From positions 31,564 to 95,563 of the forward strand of contig JAMPFQ010000008.1 in NCBI GenBank assembly GCA_023664345.1: a DNA stretch of 64,000 nt. The letters are read 5' to 3'. Positions 25,791 to 35,482 of the stretch are shown piece by piece. Numbering within the stretch: position 1 is the first letter of the stretch; the number at the start of each line of letters is the position of its first letter. The notes beneath the pieces were generated by a model. It was not told the DNA's origin and did no database searches. It saw only the letters and a list, made by a program, of their open reading frames with translations. The translations under genes were made by a program, and so were the position numbers. Source of the DNA: Lachnospiraceae bacterium (lineage in GTDB: Bacteria > Bacillota > Clostridia > Lachnospirales > Lachnospiraceae).

Positions 25791-28030
25791 TAGGCGCGGA
25801 TCTTTGTTCCCTTGCCATCACGTTTGGCAAGCTTTAAGTCGTTTAAGGTAATGTGCTTCTCTTTGTAAACGATCTCCTCATTGTCAATGACTTTGGTATA
25901 ATATACCGCTTCCACGACGTCCTTTGCGCTCAGCTTCATGCCACGGACGCCGACGGCTCCCTTTTTCTTCTCGGGGATCTCCTCGATCAGGAAACGCAGG
26001 AAATAGCCCTCTTTCGTCTGCAGGATGATATTTCGCTGCTCTGACAGTGTGGTGACGCTGACCACGCTGTCCCCCTCGGCAAGCTTTGTGGCTGCCACGG
26101 TACGCTTCGCCACGTCAAACTCCCCGCCGTCCACGATCTTCAGCATGGACTGGGCGGTGACAAAGACAAGCTGACGCAGGTTCAAATCCGTCTGGCTGGC
26201 AATGTAGACAATCTCCTCTTTCTCGGAATTGAAATTGCTGACATTGTCTATGGGCGTACCCTTGTCACGGAATTTGCCAAAAGGCAGATCCATGACCTTG
26301 ATGGTGTGCAGCTGCCCCGTATCAGTAAAAAGGCAGACCTTTCCGGTATTTTTGCAGGTGACCACAAATCTGTTCTCGCCATCGGCTGCCTCCCTGTTCC
26401 TTTCGTAGGTGGGCATATCGATGATCTTGGCATAGCCAAAGCGGTCCATGAGGAAGATCACTTCCATCTCTTCCACTTCTTTTTCCTTATAGACGGCTTC
26501 CTCTGCGTTCTCTATGACGGTCCTGCGTTTTCTTCCGTATTCTTTTTTATAGCCGTCCAGTTCGTTCATGATGACCTGAGCCATGGAATCCCGGCGGTCT
26601 AAAATGTCCTCATAACGATAGATATTGGCCATGGTCTCCTCGTGCTCATTGATCAGCGCCTCGATCTCCAGGCCGATCAGCTTGTACAGGCGCATCTCCA
26701 GGATGGCATTGGCCTGCTTCTCCGTAAACATCAGCTGGGTGGCCATGATTCTAGATTCCTTGCTCTTGAACTTGATGCCGTCGATCTTGCCCTCCACCAG
26801 ACAGGCTTTCGCCATGGCACGGTCTTTGGAGCCTCGCAGGATCTCGATGATCAAATCGATCACGTTGCAGGCCTTGATCAGTCCCTCCTGGATCTCCTTT
26901 TTCTCCAGTTCTTTCGCCAGCAGATTGGTATATTTCCTGGTGGCGATCTCAAACTGAAAGTCCACGTTCGCCTTGATGATGGCTTTCAGTCCCATGGTCT
27001 CCGGCCTGCCGTTGTAGATGGCCAGCATGTTGACCCCGAACGTATCCTCCAGCCTGGTCTTTTTGTAAAGCAGGTTCACGAAGTTTTCCGGATCCGCGTC
27101 CCTGCGCAGTTCGATCACAATGCGGATTCCCTCTTTGGAAGACTGATTGGAGATATCCACAATGTCCTGGGTCTTCTTCGTCTCCGAAAGCGCTGCCACA
27201 TCGGACAGGAACTTGGAGATATTGGCGCCGATCATGGTATAGGGGATCTCCGTGATGACCACGTTGGTCTTGCCGCCCTTGACCTTTTCAAATTCCACCT
27301 TGCCCCGGAGTTTGATCTTGCCCGTGCCGGTCTCGTAGATGTTCAGCAGTTCGTCCTTGTTGGTGACGATGCCGCCGGTGGGGAAATCCGGGCCTTTTAA
27401 GTGGCGCATCAGTTCCCTGGTGGTGATATTTTCATCCAGCATATAGGCTTTAACGGCGTCGATCACTTCGTTCAGGTTATGGGGCGGGGTGCTGGTGGTC
27501 ATGCCCACGGCGATCCCCTCTGATCCGTTCACCAGAAAATTGGGGATCTTCACGGGCAGGACTTCCGGCTCTTTCTCCGTCTCGTCAAAGTTTGGCATGA
27601 AATCCACCACGTCCTTATCCAGGTCCCCCAAAAAGGCCTCCTGGGTCACTTTCTGGAGTCTGGCCTCGGTATAACGCATGGCAGCGGCGCCGTCCCCCTC
27701 GATATTGCCGAAATTGCCGTGGCCGTCCACAAGGGGCATCCCTTTCTTGAAATCCTGGCTCATGACCACCAGCGCGTCGTAGATGGAACTGTCCCCGTGG
27801 GGATGGTATTTACCCATAGTATCGCCCACGATACGGGCGCTCTTACGGTAAGGTCTGTCATAGCGGATGCCCAGTTCGTGCATATCGTAGAGGGTCCGGC
27901 GCTGCACCGGCTTTAAGCCGTCCCTGACATCCGGCAGCGCCCTGGCGATGATGACGCTCATGGCATAATCTATAAAAGATTTCTGCATCTCCTCAGAGTA
28001 TTCTGTTTTGATGATCCTGTTGTCGTCCAT
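25790..28030 (-). CDS. parC: Type IIA topoisomerase subunit A, topo IV (ParC)-like
   Basis: DNA-cleaving subunit that acts with the ParE-like protein encoded at 29057. The breakage-reunion domain begins at about residue 25 (SVIIARALPDVRDGLKPVQRR). The quinolone-determining region GKYHPHGDSSIYDALV has the usual Ser and Asp-type positions; the catalytic Tyr follows in AMRYTEARL. The C-terminal beta-pinwheel (about 490-746) lacks a recognisable GyrA box (QRRGGKG), and at 746 residues it is shorter than most GyrA, so topo IV is favoured over gyrase. Alternative: a second gyrase-like enzyme. AAAGG lies eight bases before the ATG. Confidence 0.88.
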   Translation of the reverse strand: MDDNRIIKTEYSEEMQKSFIDYAMSVIIARALPDVRDGLKPVQRRTLYDMHELGIRYDRPYRKSARIVGDTMGKYHPHGDSSIYDALVVMSQDFKKGMPLVDGHGNFGNIEGDGAAAMRYTEARLQKVTQEAFLGDLDKDVVDFMPNFDETEKEPEVLPVKIPNFLVNGSEGIAVGMTTSTPPHNLNEVIDAVKAYMLDENITTRELMRHLKGPDFPTGGIVTNKDELLNIYETGTGKIKLRGKVEFEKVKGGKTNVVITEIPYTMIGANISKFLSDVAALSETKKTQDIVDISNQSSKEGIRIVIELRRDADPENFVNLLYKKTRLEDTFGVNMLAIYNGRPETMGLKAIIKANVDFQFEIATRKYTNLLAKELEKKEIQEGLIKACNVIDLIIEILRGSKDRAMAKACLVEGKIDGIKFKSKESRIMATQLMFTEKQANAILEMRLYKLIGLEIEALINEHEETMANIYRYEDILDRRDSMAQVIMNELDGYKKEYGRKRRTVIENAEEAVYKEKEVEEMEVIFLMDRFGYAKIIDMPTYERNREAADGENRFVVTCKNTGKVCLFTDTGQLHTIKVMDLPFGKFRDKGTPIDNVSNFNSEKEEIVYIASQTDLNLRQLVFVTAQSMLKIVDGGEFDVAKRTVAATKLAEGDSVVSVTTLSEQRNIILQTKEGYFLRFLIEEIPEKKKGAVGVRGMKLSAKDVVEAVYYTKVIDNEEIVYKEKHITLNDLKLAKRDGKGTKIRA

Positions 28031-28056
28031 TTGTGATACCTTTCATGAAGAATGCC

Positions 28057-29040
28057 TTACAGACATTCCAGTTTCCGCAGGAATCCCTCCATGCTTTCCG
28101 CCAGGATGCCATGGGGATTCTTCTCATATTTTTCATAGTGGCCGTATCCCAGATCCACCCATTCCACGGCTCCGGTCCGGTTGTCGATCACGATCGTGAT
28201 ATTGCCTATATTGGTGTAAAAGTGTCCTATGTACACGCGCTGTCCGAAATCGTTTCCCCCGGTCCATAGATGAAAATGCTCCCGGATAAGCCTGGCCGCG
28301 CTCTTTTCACTGACGCAGGGCAATAACCGGATCTCCGTATTCCCACTGATCTTATGAAAAGCAAACCATGTGTCAAAACACTTATTCCCAATGGGAACGG
28401 TAAAGTCCTTTTCCGGCAGGACGACGGTTCCCACCACCGTTGGCGCAAACACCCTGGAATAAAAGTCTTTCACGCTTTCATGCAGCGAAAATCCCAGAAA
28501 CAGTTCCGCTCTCTCAAAGTCAGGCTCCACACTGCCCCGGTTCACGGATAGATACTCCCCGAGAGTAACATTTGCCTCGCAGATGGTTCCGGAACGCGGT
28601 TCCCCGCCGCATCCGTCCGGGCCGTTTTGAAACAGTTCGCGGTAAATGGCGTCAACCCGCGGGATGTCCTTTTTTGCCGGGGGCTTTTCCATGCTGCCCA
28701 GATCCGGGAACTGCCTGCGTAAGTCGTCCGGCATGATCGCCCATAATCTATGAGCCTTTGGCACAAATTCCTCCAGGGGTATACTGTCATAGATTTCTCC
28801 CAGCTTTTTACAGATATCCGCCGGCAGGCTCTGTCCGCCATACTTCTGAGGGTCACTCCGGTAGTTTGCGTCCAACGCGATACGGGTCTTTTTCAGGTCG
28901 GTCGAAATAAATTCCAGTTCCAGCAGGAATTCATCCTCCGGGTTCTCCAGAAAATATTTGTTCAAAGTATTTTCATAACTGTTTTCCGGCTGAAATCCTG
29001 CCATCTCGAACAGGAGCGATAACAACAGGTCTTCCCACAT
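28057..29040 (-). CDS. Unknown protein between parE and parC, possibly SUKH-like at the C terminus
   Basis: A 327-residue soluble protein. Start at 29040 (MWEDLLLSLLFEMAG) because AAGGAGG is eight bases upstream; an ATG at 29064 overlaps the parE stop. The N-terminal half is helical and acidic. The C-terminal stretch GNITIVIDNRTGAVEWVDL followed by ILAESMEGFLRKL resembles the end of SUKH/Imm-type immunity folds (a strand, a 'D..TG.V' turn, and a final Ser...Phe..Leu helix), but I cannot confirm this. No toxin gene is adjacent. It is in the parE-parC operon (28-bp gap to parC). Confidence 0.6.
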   Translation of the reverse strand: MWEDLLLSLLFEMAGFQPENSYENTLNKYFLENPEDEFLLELEFISTDLKKTRIALDANYRSDPQKYGGQSLPADICKKLGEIYDSIPLEEFVPKAHRLWAIMPDDLRRQFPDLGSMEKPPAKKDIPRVDAIYRELFQNGPDGCGGEPRSGTICEANVTLGEYLSVNRGSVEPDFERAELFLGFSLHESVKDFYSRVFAPTVVGTVVLPEKDFTVPIGNKCFDTWFAFHKISGNTEIRLLPCVSEKSAARLIREHFHLWTGGNDFGQRVYIGHFYTNIGNITIVIDNRTGAVEWVDLGYGHYEKYEKNPHGILAESMEGFLRKLECL

Positions 29041-29056
29041 ACCATATTCCTCCTTG

Positions 29057-30979
29057 TCACACATCCAACTCCGCTTCCTGGGCGTGCTTATAGATAAACG
29101 CCTTGCGGGGAGGGACTTCCGTGCCCATGAGCAGTTCCGTCACCTCGGAGGCCATGCGGGCGTCCTCGATCTCCACCAGCTTCATGCGGCGTGTCTCCGG
29201 GTCAAGGGTGGTCTCCCACAGCTGCTGGGCGTCCATCTCGCCGAGACCCTTGTACCGCTGCAGGGTAAAAGGGCCTTTGTGGCTCTTCCGGTATTTCTCC
29301 AGCGCCTTGTCGTCATAGAGGTATTCCTCTTTTCCCTTGCTGGGCATGGCTTTATACAAAGGCGGCATGGCAATATAGACATGCCCCTCGAAGATCAGTT
29401 CCGGCATGAAACGGTAGAATAATGTGAGGAGCAGCGTGGAGATATGGGAACCGTCCACATCCGCATCCGCCATGATGATGATCTTGTCGTAGCGCAGCTT
29501 TGAAATGTCAAAATCGTTGCCGTAGCCCTCCGAGAAACCGCACCCGAAAGCGTTGATCATGGTCTTGATCTCGGCGTTTGCAAGCACTTTGTCAATGCTT
29601 GCCTTTTCCACGTTCAGGATCTTACCCCGGATGGGCAGGATCGCCTGGTACATCCGGTTCCTGGCAGTCTTGGCGCTTCCTCCCGCGGAATCTCCCTCCA
29701 CGATAAAGATCTCGCACTTGGAGGGATCCTTGGACTCACAGTTTGCCAGCTTTCCGTTGGAGTCAAAGGAAAACTTCTGCCTGGTCAGCATGTTGGTCTT
29801 GGCCCGTTCCTCCGTCTTGCGGATCTTGGCTGCCTTTTCCGCGCAGGAAATGATGTTTTTCAGCGTCTCCAGATTGCGGTCAAAGAAGCGCGTGATCTCC
29901 TCTCCCGTCACCTTGCTGACCACCTTCGCGGCGTCCTGGTTGTCCAGCTTTGTCTTGGTCTGTCCCTCAAACCGGGGATCCGGGTGCTTGATGGACACCA
30001 CAGCCGTCATGCCGTTGCGCACGTCGGCGCCGGTAAAATTCACATCTTTCTCTTTCAGAATGCCCAATTCCCGGGCGTATGTGTTGATCACATTTGTGAA
30101 CATGGTCTTAAAGCCGGTCAGATGCGTGCCGCCTTCGGAATTGTAGATATTGTTGCAGAAGCCCAGCACATTTTCATGGAACTCATTGATATACTGGAAC
30201 GCCACTTCCACGGAGATTCCCTCGCTCTCGCCGTTAAAGTAGATCACGTCATGCACGGCTTCCTGGGACTTGTTCATATCCTTGATGTAACCCACAATGC
30301 CCTCCGGCTCATTGTAAGTGATCTTCTCCGGCGTTTCTTTCCGCTTGTCCTGGAAAATGATGGTCAGGTTGGGATTTAAATAGGCGGTCTCATGGAGACG
30401 GCTCTTTACGTCGTCCTCCTTGAAACGGGTCTTGTCGAAGATCGTGTCGTCCGGCAGGAAATTGATGGTGGTGCCGGATTCCCTGGTCTTTCCCTTTATG
30501 GGCAAAAGGCCGTCCACCAGCTCCACAACGGGATTGCCCCTCTCATAGGAATCCTCATAGATAAAGCCGCCGATCTTGACCCGAACGGTCAACCGCGTGG
30601 AAAGCGCATTCACCACGGAAGAACCCACGCCATGCAGGCCGCCGCTGGTCTTGTACGCGGAATTATCGAATTTCCCGCCTGCGTGCAGGGTGGTAAATAC
30701 CAGACGCTCCGCGCTCACGCCCTTTTCATGCATCCCCACGGGGATGCCCCTTCCGTTGTCGGATATGGTGGCGGAACCGTCCGCCTCCAGCGTGACGGTT
30801 ATGGTATCGCAAAAGCCCGCCAGGTGCTCGTCCACGGAATTGTCCACAATCTCATATATCAAATGGTTCAGTCCCTTTGTGGAAACACTCCCGATGTACA
30901 TGCCGGGGCGCTTCCGCACTGCCTCCAACCCCTCCAGCACCGTAATGCTGGAGGCGCCATAATTGTCTGCTTTCGCCAT
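29057..30979 (-). CDS. parE: Type IIA topoisomerase subunit B, topo IV (ParE)-like
   Basis: ATPase subunit of topoisomerase IV or gyrase. GHKL ATPase motifs are clear: EIVDNSVDEHLAG, DNGRGIPVG, the GGLHGVGSSVVNALS lid and the QTKTKL transducer Lys loop. The Toprim domain has EGDSAGGSAK and the DADVDGSHI metal site. The C-terminal tail is AQEAELDV. At 640 residues it is the short form typical of Gram-positive ParE/GyrB. A promoter (31049-31077) and AAGGAG lie upstream. Together with the subunit A gene it makes a complete enzyme. Confidence 0.93.
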   Translation of the reverse strand: MAKADNYGASSITVLEGLEAVRKRPGMYIGSVSTKGLNHLIYEIVDNSVDEHLAGFCDTITVTLEADGSATISDNGRGIPVGMHEKGVSAERLVFTTLHAGGKFDNSAYKTSGGLHGVGSSVVNALSTRLTVRVKIGGFIYEDSYERGNPVVELVDGLLPIKGKTRESGTTINFLPDDTIFDKTRFKEDDVKSRLHETAYLNPNLTIIFQDKRKETPEKITYNEPEGIVGYIKDMNKSQEAVHDVIYFNGESEGISVEVAFQYINEFHENVLGFCNNIYNSEGGTHLTGFKTMFTNVINTYARELGILKEKDVNFTGADVRNGMTAVVSIKHPDPRFEGQTKTKLDNQDAAKVVSKVTGEEITRFFDRNLETLKNIISCAEKAAKIRKTEERAKTNMLTRQKFSFDSNGKLANCESKDPSKCEIFIVEGDSAGGSAKTARNRMYQAILPIRGKILNVEKASIDKVLANAEIKTMINAFGCGFSEGYGNDFDISKLRYDKIIIMADADVDGSHISTLLLTLFYRFMPELIFEGHVYIAMPPLYKAMPSKGKEEYLYDDKALEKYRKSHKGPFTLQRYKGLGEMDAQQLWETTLDPETRRMKLVEIEDARMASEVTELLMGTEVPPRKAFIYKHAQEAELDV

Positions 30980-31048
30980 TGGAATGATTCTCCTTGCTGT
31001 TTAGTCCTGTTCATGGCCATTCGACCGCTGATGTCTCGAATAAGGATT

Positions 31049-31077
31049 ATTTTACCATAAAAATTTTATTTTGTAAA
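31049..31077 (-). promoter_or_regulatory. Promoter of the parE operon
   Basis: Minus strand TTTACA (31072-31077), 17-bp spacer of mainly A/T, TAAAAT (31049-31054). It lies about 70 bases before the parE start. Confidence 0.75.
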
Positions 31078-31100
31078 AGGAAAACCAAAAGAATGTTCGA

Positions 31101-31973
31101 TTATTTTACACCCCTCAACACCATCGTCAGCGACGTGCTTGTATCCCACTGCTTGATTCCCGCATTGTAAAGTTTCATGCGCTTATCATACCTCTGCCCG
31201 ATCAGTCCCTTCATCTCACGCACTTCCTCCACGCTTACCACGCCGGGAGCAGCACGGAGCAGGGAGTCCGCCGCATCGATGCTTGTCTGGCGGTGGGCAT
31301 CGATCATTGCGCATGCCAGTTCTCTGGAATTTCGGGGATCATCGGGAGTGAGATTGACCACTGCATAATCAATGGAAACCTGACGGAAGCCATATTGTTC
31401 CATGGCGCGGGGCAGTTCACTTTCACTCATGGCATACTGTCCCACACCGTATCTGCTGTTGATATCCTGATATAAAGCAGATGCCCTTGCCCATACTTCT
31501 TTTTCCAGACTGCTTTGCTCCGCAACGCAGTCCGACGTTATATTGATCCCCCGCCTGGCGGACAGCACAAGGCAGACGCCGCCCGGCTTCAACACCCGGA
31601 ACTGTTCCCCGAAAAACGCGGACGGCTCCACATGCTCCTGCACCGTGTTTGAAATAGTCACGTCAAAAGAAGCATCCTCAAAAGGCAGCGCGGCGGCATC
31701 AGCCTCCATAAACTTCAGTCCGGGAGCCCGCTGCGCGGCAAACCGGACAAAGGCGCTGTCCCTGTCCGTCCCCACGATCTCCGCATCGGGATACCAGCGG
31801 GCAAGGGCCTGGGTCAGCGCACCGGGGCCGCATCCGATCTCCAGGATCCGCTTCCTGCCTGCAATGTCAAAGGCATCCATGTACGCTCGCCTGTATTCGT
31901 CGGAAAACCGCAGCATCCGGGATAAATACAAGGTTCCTGTGTTCTGTACATAGTCGGACCAGATCGTGTTCAT
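31101..31973 (-). CDS. Class I SAM-dependent methyltransferase
   Basis: Methyltransferase of the UbiE/Methyltransf_11 type. Motif I is RILEIGCGPGALTQALA at about residues 40-55, motif II VGTDRDSAFV, motif IV FDVTISNTVQEHV, and the post-motif FRVLKPGGVCLVLS. The 120 C-terminal residues are helical and probably set substrate specificity, which is unknown. The start codon overlaps the stop of the exonuclease gene by four bases (ATGA), so the two are coupled. Confidence 0.88.
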   Translation of the reverse strand: MNTIWSDYVQNTGTLYLSRMLRFSDEYRRAYMDAFDIAGRKRILEIGCGPGALTQALARWYPDAEIVGTDRDSAFVRFAAQRAPGLKFMEADAAALPFEDASFDVTISNTVQEHVEPSAFFGEQFRVLKPGGVCLVLSARRGINITSDCVAEQSSLEKEVWARASALYQDINSRYGVGQYAMSESELPRAMEQYGFRQVSIDYAVVNLTPDDPRNSRELACAMIDAHRQTSIDAADSLLRAAPGVVSVEEVREMKGLIGQRYDKRMKLYNAGIKQWDTSTSLTMVLRGVK

Positions 31974-32560
31974 TTACTGCCTCCTCTGCTTTCACGCCTC
32001 TTATCCGGAAGTAACGCGATTTCATATAAATCGATCTCATGCCCCAGCAGCCGCATGATCTCCAGTTCATCCATGGCATCCATCACCGCGTTATGGGTCT
32101 CGCTGTAGCGCCTGTTCTTACGGAGCATCCGCAGAACGTCCTCAACGCCGTATCCCCACTTCATTCTTCCTGTCTTATAGCATTCCGCGGTATCCGGTAT
32201 GGCGGGATTATACTGACGGTATGCCGCCAGGCGCATGATATCATACCATTCATAGTGCGAATATTCCGGCAGATGGTTCCTGTCAAAATACGCATTGTAT
32301 GCGAAAAGTTTCCGCACATGATAAGCGTCCAGCCACTCCCTGATCTTCTTTAACGCCTGCTTTCTGTCCGTGACGCGGGCTGTTTTGTCATCCAGCCGCA
32401 ATTCCTGGGAATACATCCCGCCCACCCTGTATTCCGGGTCGATGATGTAATATACCGAGTCAATTTTATCTTTTGTCCCCGAATCGGCAACCACTACGCC
32501 TATCGACATTACCCGGTCATTCCAGTTTGTTTCCGTATCGATCACCGCAAATTTATCCAT
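31970..32560 (-). CDS. DEDD-family 3'-5' exonuclease
   Basis: Nuclease of the RNase T/DnaQ superfamily. Exo I is FAVIDTETNW near the N terminus, with the catalytic Asp and Glu; Exo II is a weak match (NAYFDRNHLPE); Exo III, ETHNAVMDAMDEL, has the expected His and Asp. A start at 32560 (MDKFAVIDTE) is backed by AGAAGGA eight bases upstream and gives 196 residues. The 4-bp overlap with the methyltransferase suggests a small two-gene operon. RNA or DNA substrate is not evident. Confidence 0.85.
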   Translation of the reverse strand: MDKFAVIDTETNWNDRVMSIGVVVADSGTKDKIDSVYYIIDPEYRVGGMYSQELRLDDKTARVTDRKQALKKIREWLDAYHVRKLFAYNAYFDRNHLPEYSHYEWYDIMRLAAYRQYNPAIPDTAECYKTGRMKWGYGVEDVLRMLRKNRRYSETHNAVMDAMDELEIMRLLGHEIDLYEIALLPDKRRESRGGSK

Positions 32561-32740
32561 GGTATGTTCCTTCTGCCCTGTCCGTTTCACATGTGCATCC
32601 TGTTTCTATCCTTCGCTGGCATCTTCCATTGAAATATTACTATATTTCTCCCGTTACAACTTGTCAAGAACTTATTTTCATCACTTTTACTGTTTTGCCA
32701 TGTTTCCCATGCTTCAGGCCATGGAGAACCTGCGATGATA

Positions 32741-32785
32741 CCAATATTTAAGTCCCCGCTGCAGGCGCGGGGACTCAAGTAACGA
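32741..32785 (-). terminator. Hairpin after the AraC-family gene
   Basis: GAGTCCCCGC / GCGGGGACTT with loop GCCTGCA on the minus strand, placed ten bases past the regulator's stop. There is no U-run, so its efficiency as a terminator is uncertain. The stem resembles the GCAGCGGGG stems in the mosaic repeats at 23586 and 55368. Confidence 0.5.
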
Positions 32786-33691
32786 TCATTTTTTGGTTTT
32801 TCGCACGGGGCGCAGGACCTCATAGCCTATCACTTCGGGGAAATGGCGCTGGTAGTCCTGGCAGGCTTCCTCGTTCCACTCATATCCCTTTGTTCCGGGG
32901 TCAAAATTCCACGCCAGCTTTTCCACTCTCCCCATGACTTCGCCGCAGTCCTTCAGATAATCAAAGGGCGGATGGAAGAAAACAAGATAATCGCTGGCAG
33001 GCACTTCCCTGACCTCAAATCCCTCCGGGACGACGCCCTGATGATCCTCCGGCACGCCAAATCCATAAAAGTAACCTTTCCTGCCCTTTTCGTAAAACCA
33101 CCCCGCTGTATGGCAGGTAACGATCGGGTGGGCGACATGGCTCATGCTGTCAATGGTCCCGCAGATGCTGTCGCAGTCATGCCTGCTCCAGAAACTCATA
33201 TAATCCGTGGCGTCGATATCCCAGATGCCGACATATTTATGTGCCGGGATATGCTCCACGCGGATGTGCGCTTCCGTCAATAATGTCTGATTCATGGTGG
33301 GTTCTCCTTTATTCCTGTAATGTTCAGGGAAGAAAACGACCTTTAAATTGGAAAGTGCGATAGGAACGGGATTTCTCCGGTAGGCAGCCGGTGTACATCC
33401 GAATGCGCTCATAAAAGCCCTCGTCAGGGCTTCCTGGGAAGAATATCCGTATTTGACAGCGATATCGAGGATGCGGGCATTGGTATCCCTAATCTCCAGG
33501 GCAGCCATGGCCAACCGTCTGCCTGCGACATAACTCTTAAATGTCATTCCTGAGATCTCATGAAAGCGGCTAGAGCAGTAATAGGGCGAATATCCGATCT
33601 GTTCCGACATTTTCATAAGAGACGGATCTTCCGCTAAATTTGCTTCTATCCAGTCTATCATTTTCTGCACGGTCTCGTTCCATTCAAACAA
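32786..33691 (-). CDS. AraC-family regulator with effector-binding (GyrI-like) domain
   Basis: Transcription regulator. Two helix-turn-helix motifs fill residues 8-110: MKMSEQIGYSPYYCSSRFHEISG and the second LDIAVKYGYSSQEALTRAF with the signature GCTPAAYRR. Residues 140-290 look like an AraC effector-binding/GyrI-like domain (VGIWDIDATDYMSF, FEVREVPASDYLVFFHPPFDY). The domain order, DNA-binding first, is that of the MerR/Rob-like AraC class that senses small lipophilic compounds. No target is evident from the neighbours. Confidence 0.88.
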   Translation of the reverse strand: MFEWNETVQKMIDWIEANLAEDPSLMKMSEQIGYSPYYCSSRFHEISGMTFKSYVAGRRLAMAALEIRDTNARILDIAVKYGYSSQEALTRAFMSAFGCTPAAYRRNPVPIALSNLKVVFFPEHYRNKGEPTMNQTLLTEAHIRVEHIPAHKYVGIWDIDATDYMSFWSRHDCDSICGTIDSMSHVAHPIVTCHTAGWFYEKGRKGYFYGFGVPEDHQGVVPEGFEVREVPASDYLVFFHPPFDYLKDCGEVMGRVEKLAWNFDPGTKGYEWNEEACQDYQRHFPEVIGYEVLRPVRKTKK

Positions 33692-33775
33692 GTCTTTTCC
33701 CTCCTTGTCAGAAACAGGATAACACAGGAACCGCCGGAAAGTTTTGATATAAGTTGTACTTTATGATAATGCTTT

Positions 33776-35482
33776 TTACCCTGAAATAACCCTGCAGCTT
33801 TTTTTATGACACGCGATCCCATACCTGTATATGGTCTTCATGCCGTCATTTATCAGCATTTCCTCATATTTCTTTTCCTGGATCTGATTTAACGCTTTAT
33901 GACACGCCTCGTCAAACCGGGCATTTTCAGCATATTTCAATTCTATGACAATGCCGATTCCGTCCTCTTCCACTTCCGCCGTAATATCACTGTAGCCATC
34001 CCCTGCCTCGGCGTTGGAAGTGATATTCCAACCGTCCATATGACTGAAAAGCCCTAACAGGATACCGTGGTAAAAGTTTTCCTTCATGCCGCTCCTGACA
34101 CTTGTGTCACGGACGCTGATGGTCTTCTTCAGATATGCATTAAATCCTGCCTCAATAGCAGGTACATCATTTTCCTGAAACGCCTTGCAGAAATCCTTTA
34201 TTTTTTCGCCGTCTTTTGCCGTTTCCTCCTGAAACCACCGGCGGATCTGTTCCACAAATACCCATCGGATCTCCCGGTTGGGAATCATAAGACCGATCGT
34301 ACCGTTGTCGTCCCCGTCCTCCCTTTCACACCGGGTCAGGTAGCCTGTTGTAAAAAGCATGCTCCACAGATGCTCCAGGTCGGAATCCAAATCCCTGTAT
34401 GTCAATTCCTGCCGTATTTTCTTTTGAACGCTTTCCCCGTCTATTAACTGCTCGATTTCATTGCGGGTACTTGATTTCGCCCTGCCTAAAAACTTCCTGA
34501 TAATTTCATTGCTGCTGGTATTTACCCAATAATTCTGCGGTTTCACGGATGGATTCATCCGAAGCGCATGGCAGTAGCTTATCACATCCCAGGGACAATA
34601 GATCTCCGCATCGCCAAACCGATAACCGTCATACCATTCCCTTATCATCCCATACTTTTCTGTCCAACCATAATACGCCAGCATCTTTCGGACTTCCCCG
34701 TCCGTGAAACCAAAATACTCATTATATTGCGCGTCCTGTACGGTATACACGCTGAAATTATTCATTCCGGTAAAGATGCTTTCTTTTGATATTCGAAGGC
34801 AGCCTGTCAGCACTGCAAAACACAGGCTGTCATTCGTCTTAAGCGCCTGCCCGAACATTCCTTTGATCAGGGACACCATATCATCATAATATCCTGACTG
34901 ATATGCCTTATCCAGGGGCACGTCATATTCGTCAATCAATATAATGGCGCTCTGCCCGTAATGCCTGTGCAATAATTGTGATAAAATCAAAAGGCTGTCC
35001 TGCAGAATTTCATCCGCCATCACAAAAAGCCCTTCGTCATTTACCCTGGTCAATGCCTTGAATTGTTTCTGCTCGATCTTGGTCAATCTGTCGCTCTGCG
35101 CAAGGAACAGAAACCTGGAGGCTTCTTTTCCCATGATCCTGCGGAAGATTCCCTTTGCTTCGTCCATGCTTCTGCCGTTGACATCTTTTAAACTGATGGA
35201 AATAACAGGAAAATTTCCCATGTATTTATCACAGAGTTCTCTTTCTTCAGATATTGCAAGCCCGTCAAAAAGCGTACTGTCACATCCGTATTCAAAAAAG
35301 TATTTCAGCATGCTCAGATTCAACGTCTTTCCAAAGCGTCTGGGCCGCGTGAACAGATTCACATACGCCCTGTTGTTCAGAAGATCCCTGATCAGTCCTG
35401 TTTTATCGATATAATAGAATCCGTCCCTGCGTATTCTTGCAAAATTCTCGATTCCCATGGGAAGTCCCAGTTTGGTTTCCAT
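33776..35482 (-). CDS. AAA-ATPase-like protein with C-terminal PD-(D/E)XK nuclease, paralogue 1
   Basis: A 568-residue protein of the AAA-ATPase_like plus PDDEXK_9 family, often expanded in gut anaerobes. The N-terminal part shows YIDKTGLIRDLL, a degenerate Walker A RPRRFGKTLNLSM at about residues 42-54 and a Walker B-like ILIDEYDVPLDKA. The nuclease part at about 500-540 shows YSDITAEV and IVIELKYA, the Asp and Glu-x-Lys residues. The start ATG has AGAGG six bases before it. A close relative is encoded at 57444. Function is unknown; defence or DNA-processing roles are only suggested. Confidence 0.85.
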   Translation of the reverse strand: METKLGLPMGIENFARIRRDGFYYIDKTGLIRDLLNNRAYVNLFTRPRRFGKTLNLSMLKYFFEYGCDSTLFDGLAISEERELCDKYMGNFPVISISLKDVNGRSMDEAKGIFRRIMGKEASRFLFLAQSDRLTKIEQKQFKALTRVNDEGLFVMADEILQDSLLILSQLLHRHYGQSAIILIDEYDVPLDKAYQSGYYDDMVSLIKGMFGQALKTNDSLCFAVLTGCLRISKESIFTGMNNFSVYTVQDAQYNEYFGFTDGEVRKMLAYYGWTEKYGMIREWYDGYRFGDAEIYCPWDVISYCHALRMNPSVKPQNYWVNTSSNEIIRKFLGRAKSSTRNEIEQLIDGESVQKKIRQELTYRDLDSDLEHLWSMLFTTGYLTRCEREDGDDNGTIGLMIPNREIRWVFVEQIRRWFQEETAKDGEKIKDFCKAFQENDVPAIEAGFNAYLKKTISVRDTSVRSGMKENFYHGILLGLFSHMDGWNITSNAEAGDGYSDITAEVEEDGIGIVIELKYAENARFDEACHKALNQIQEKKYEEMLINDGMKTIYRYGIACHKKSCRVISG

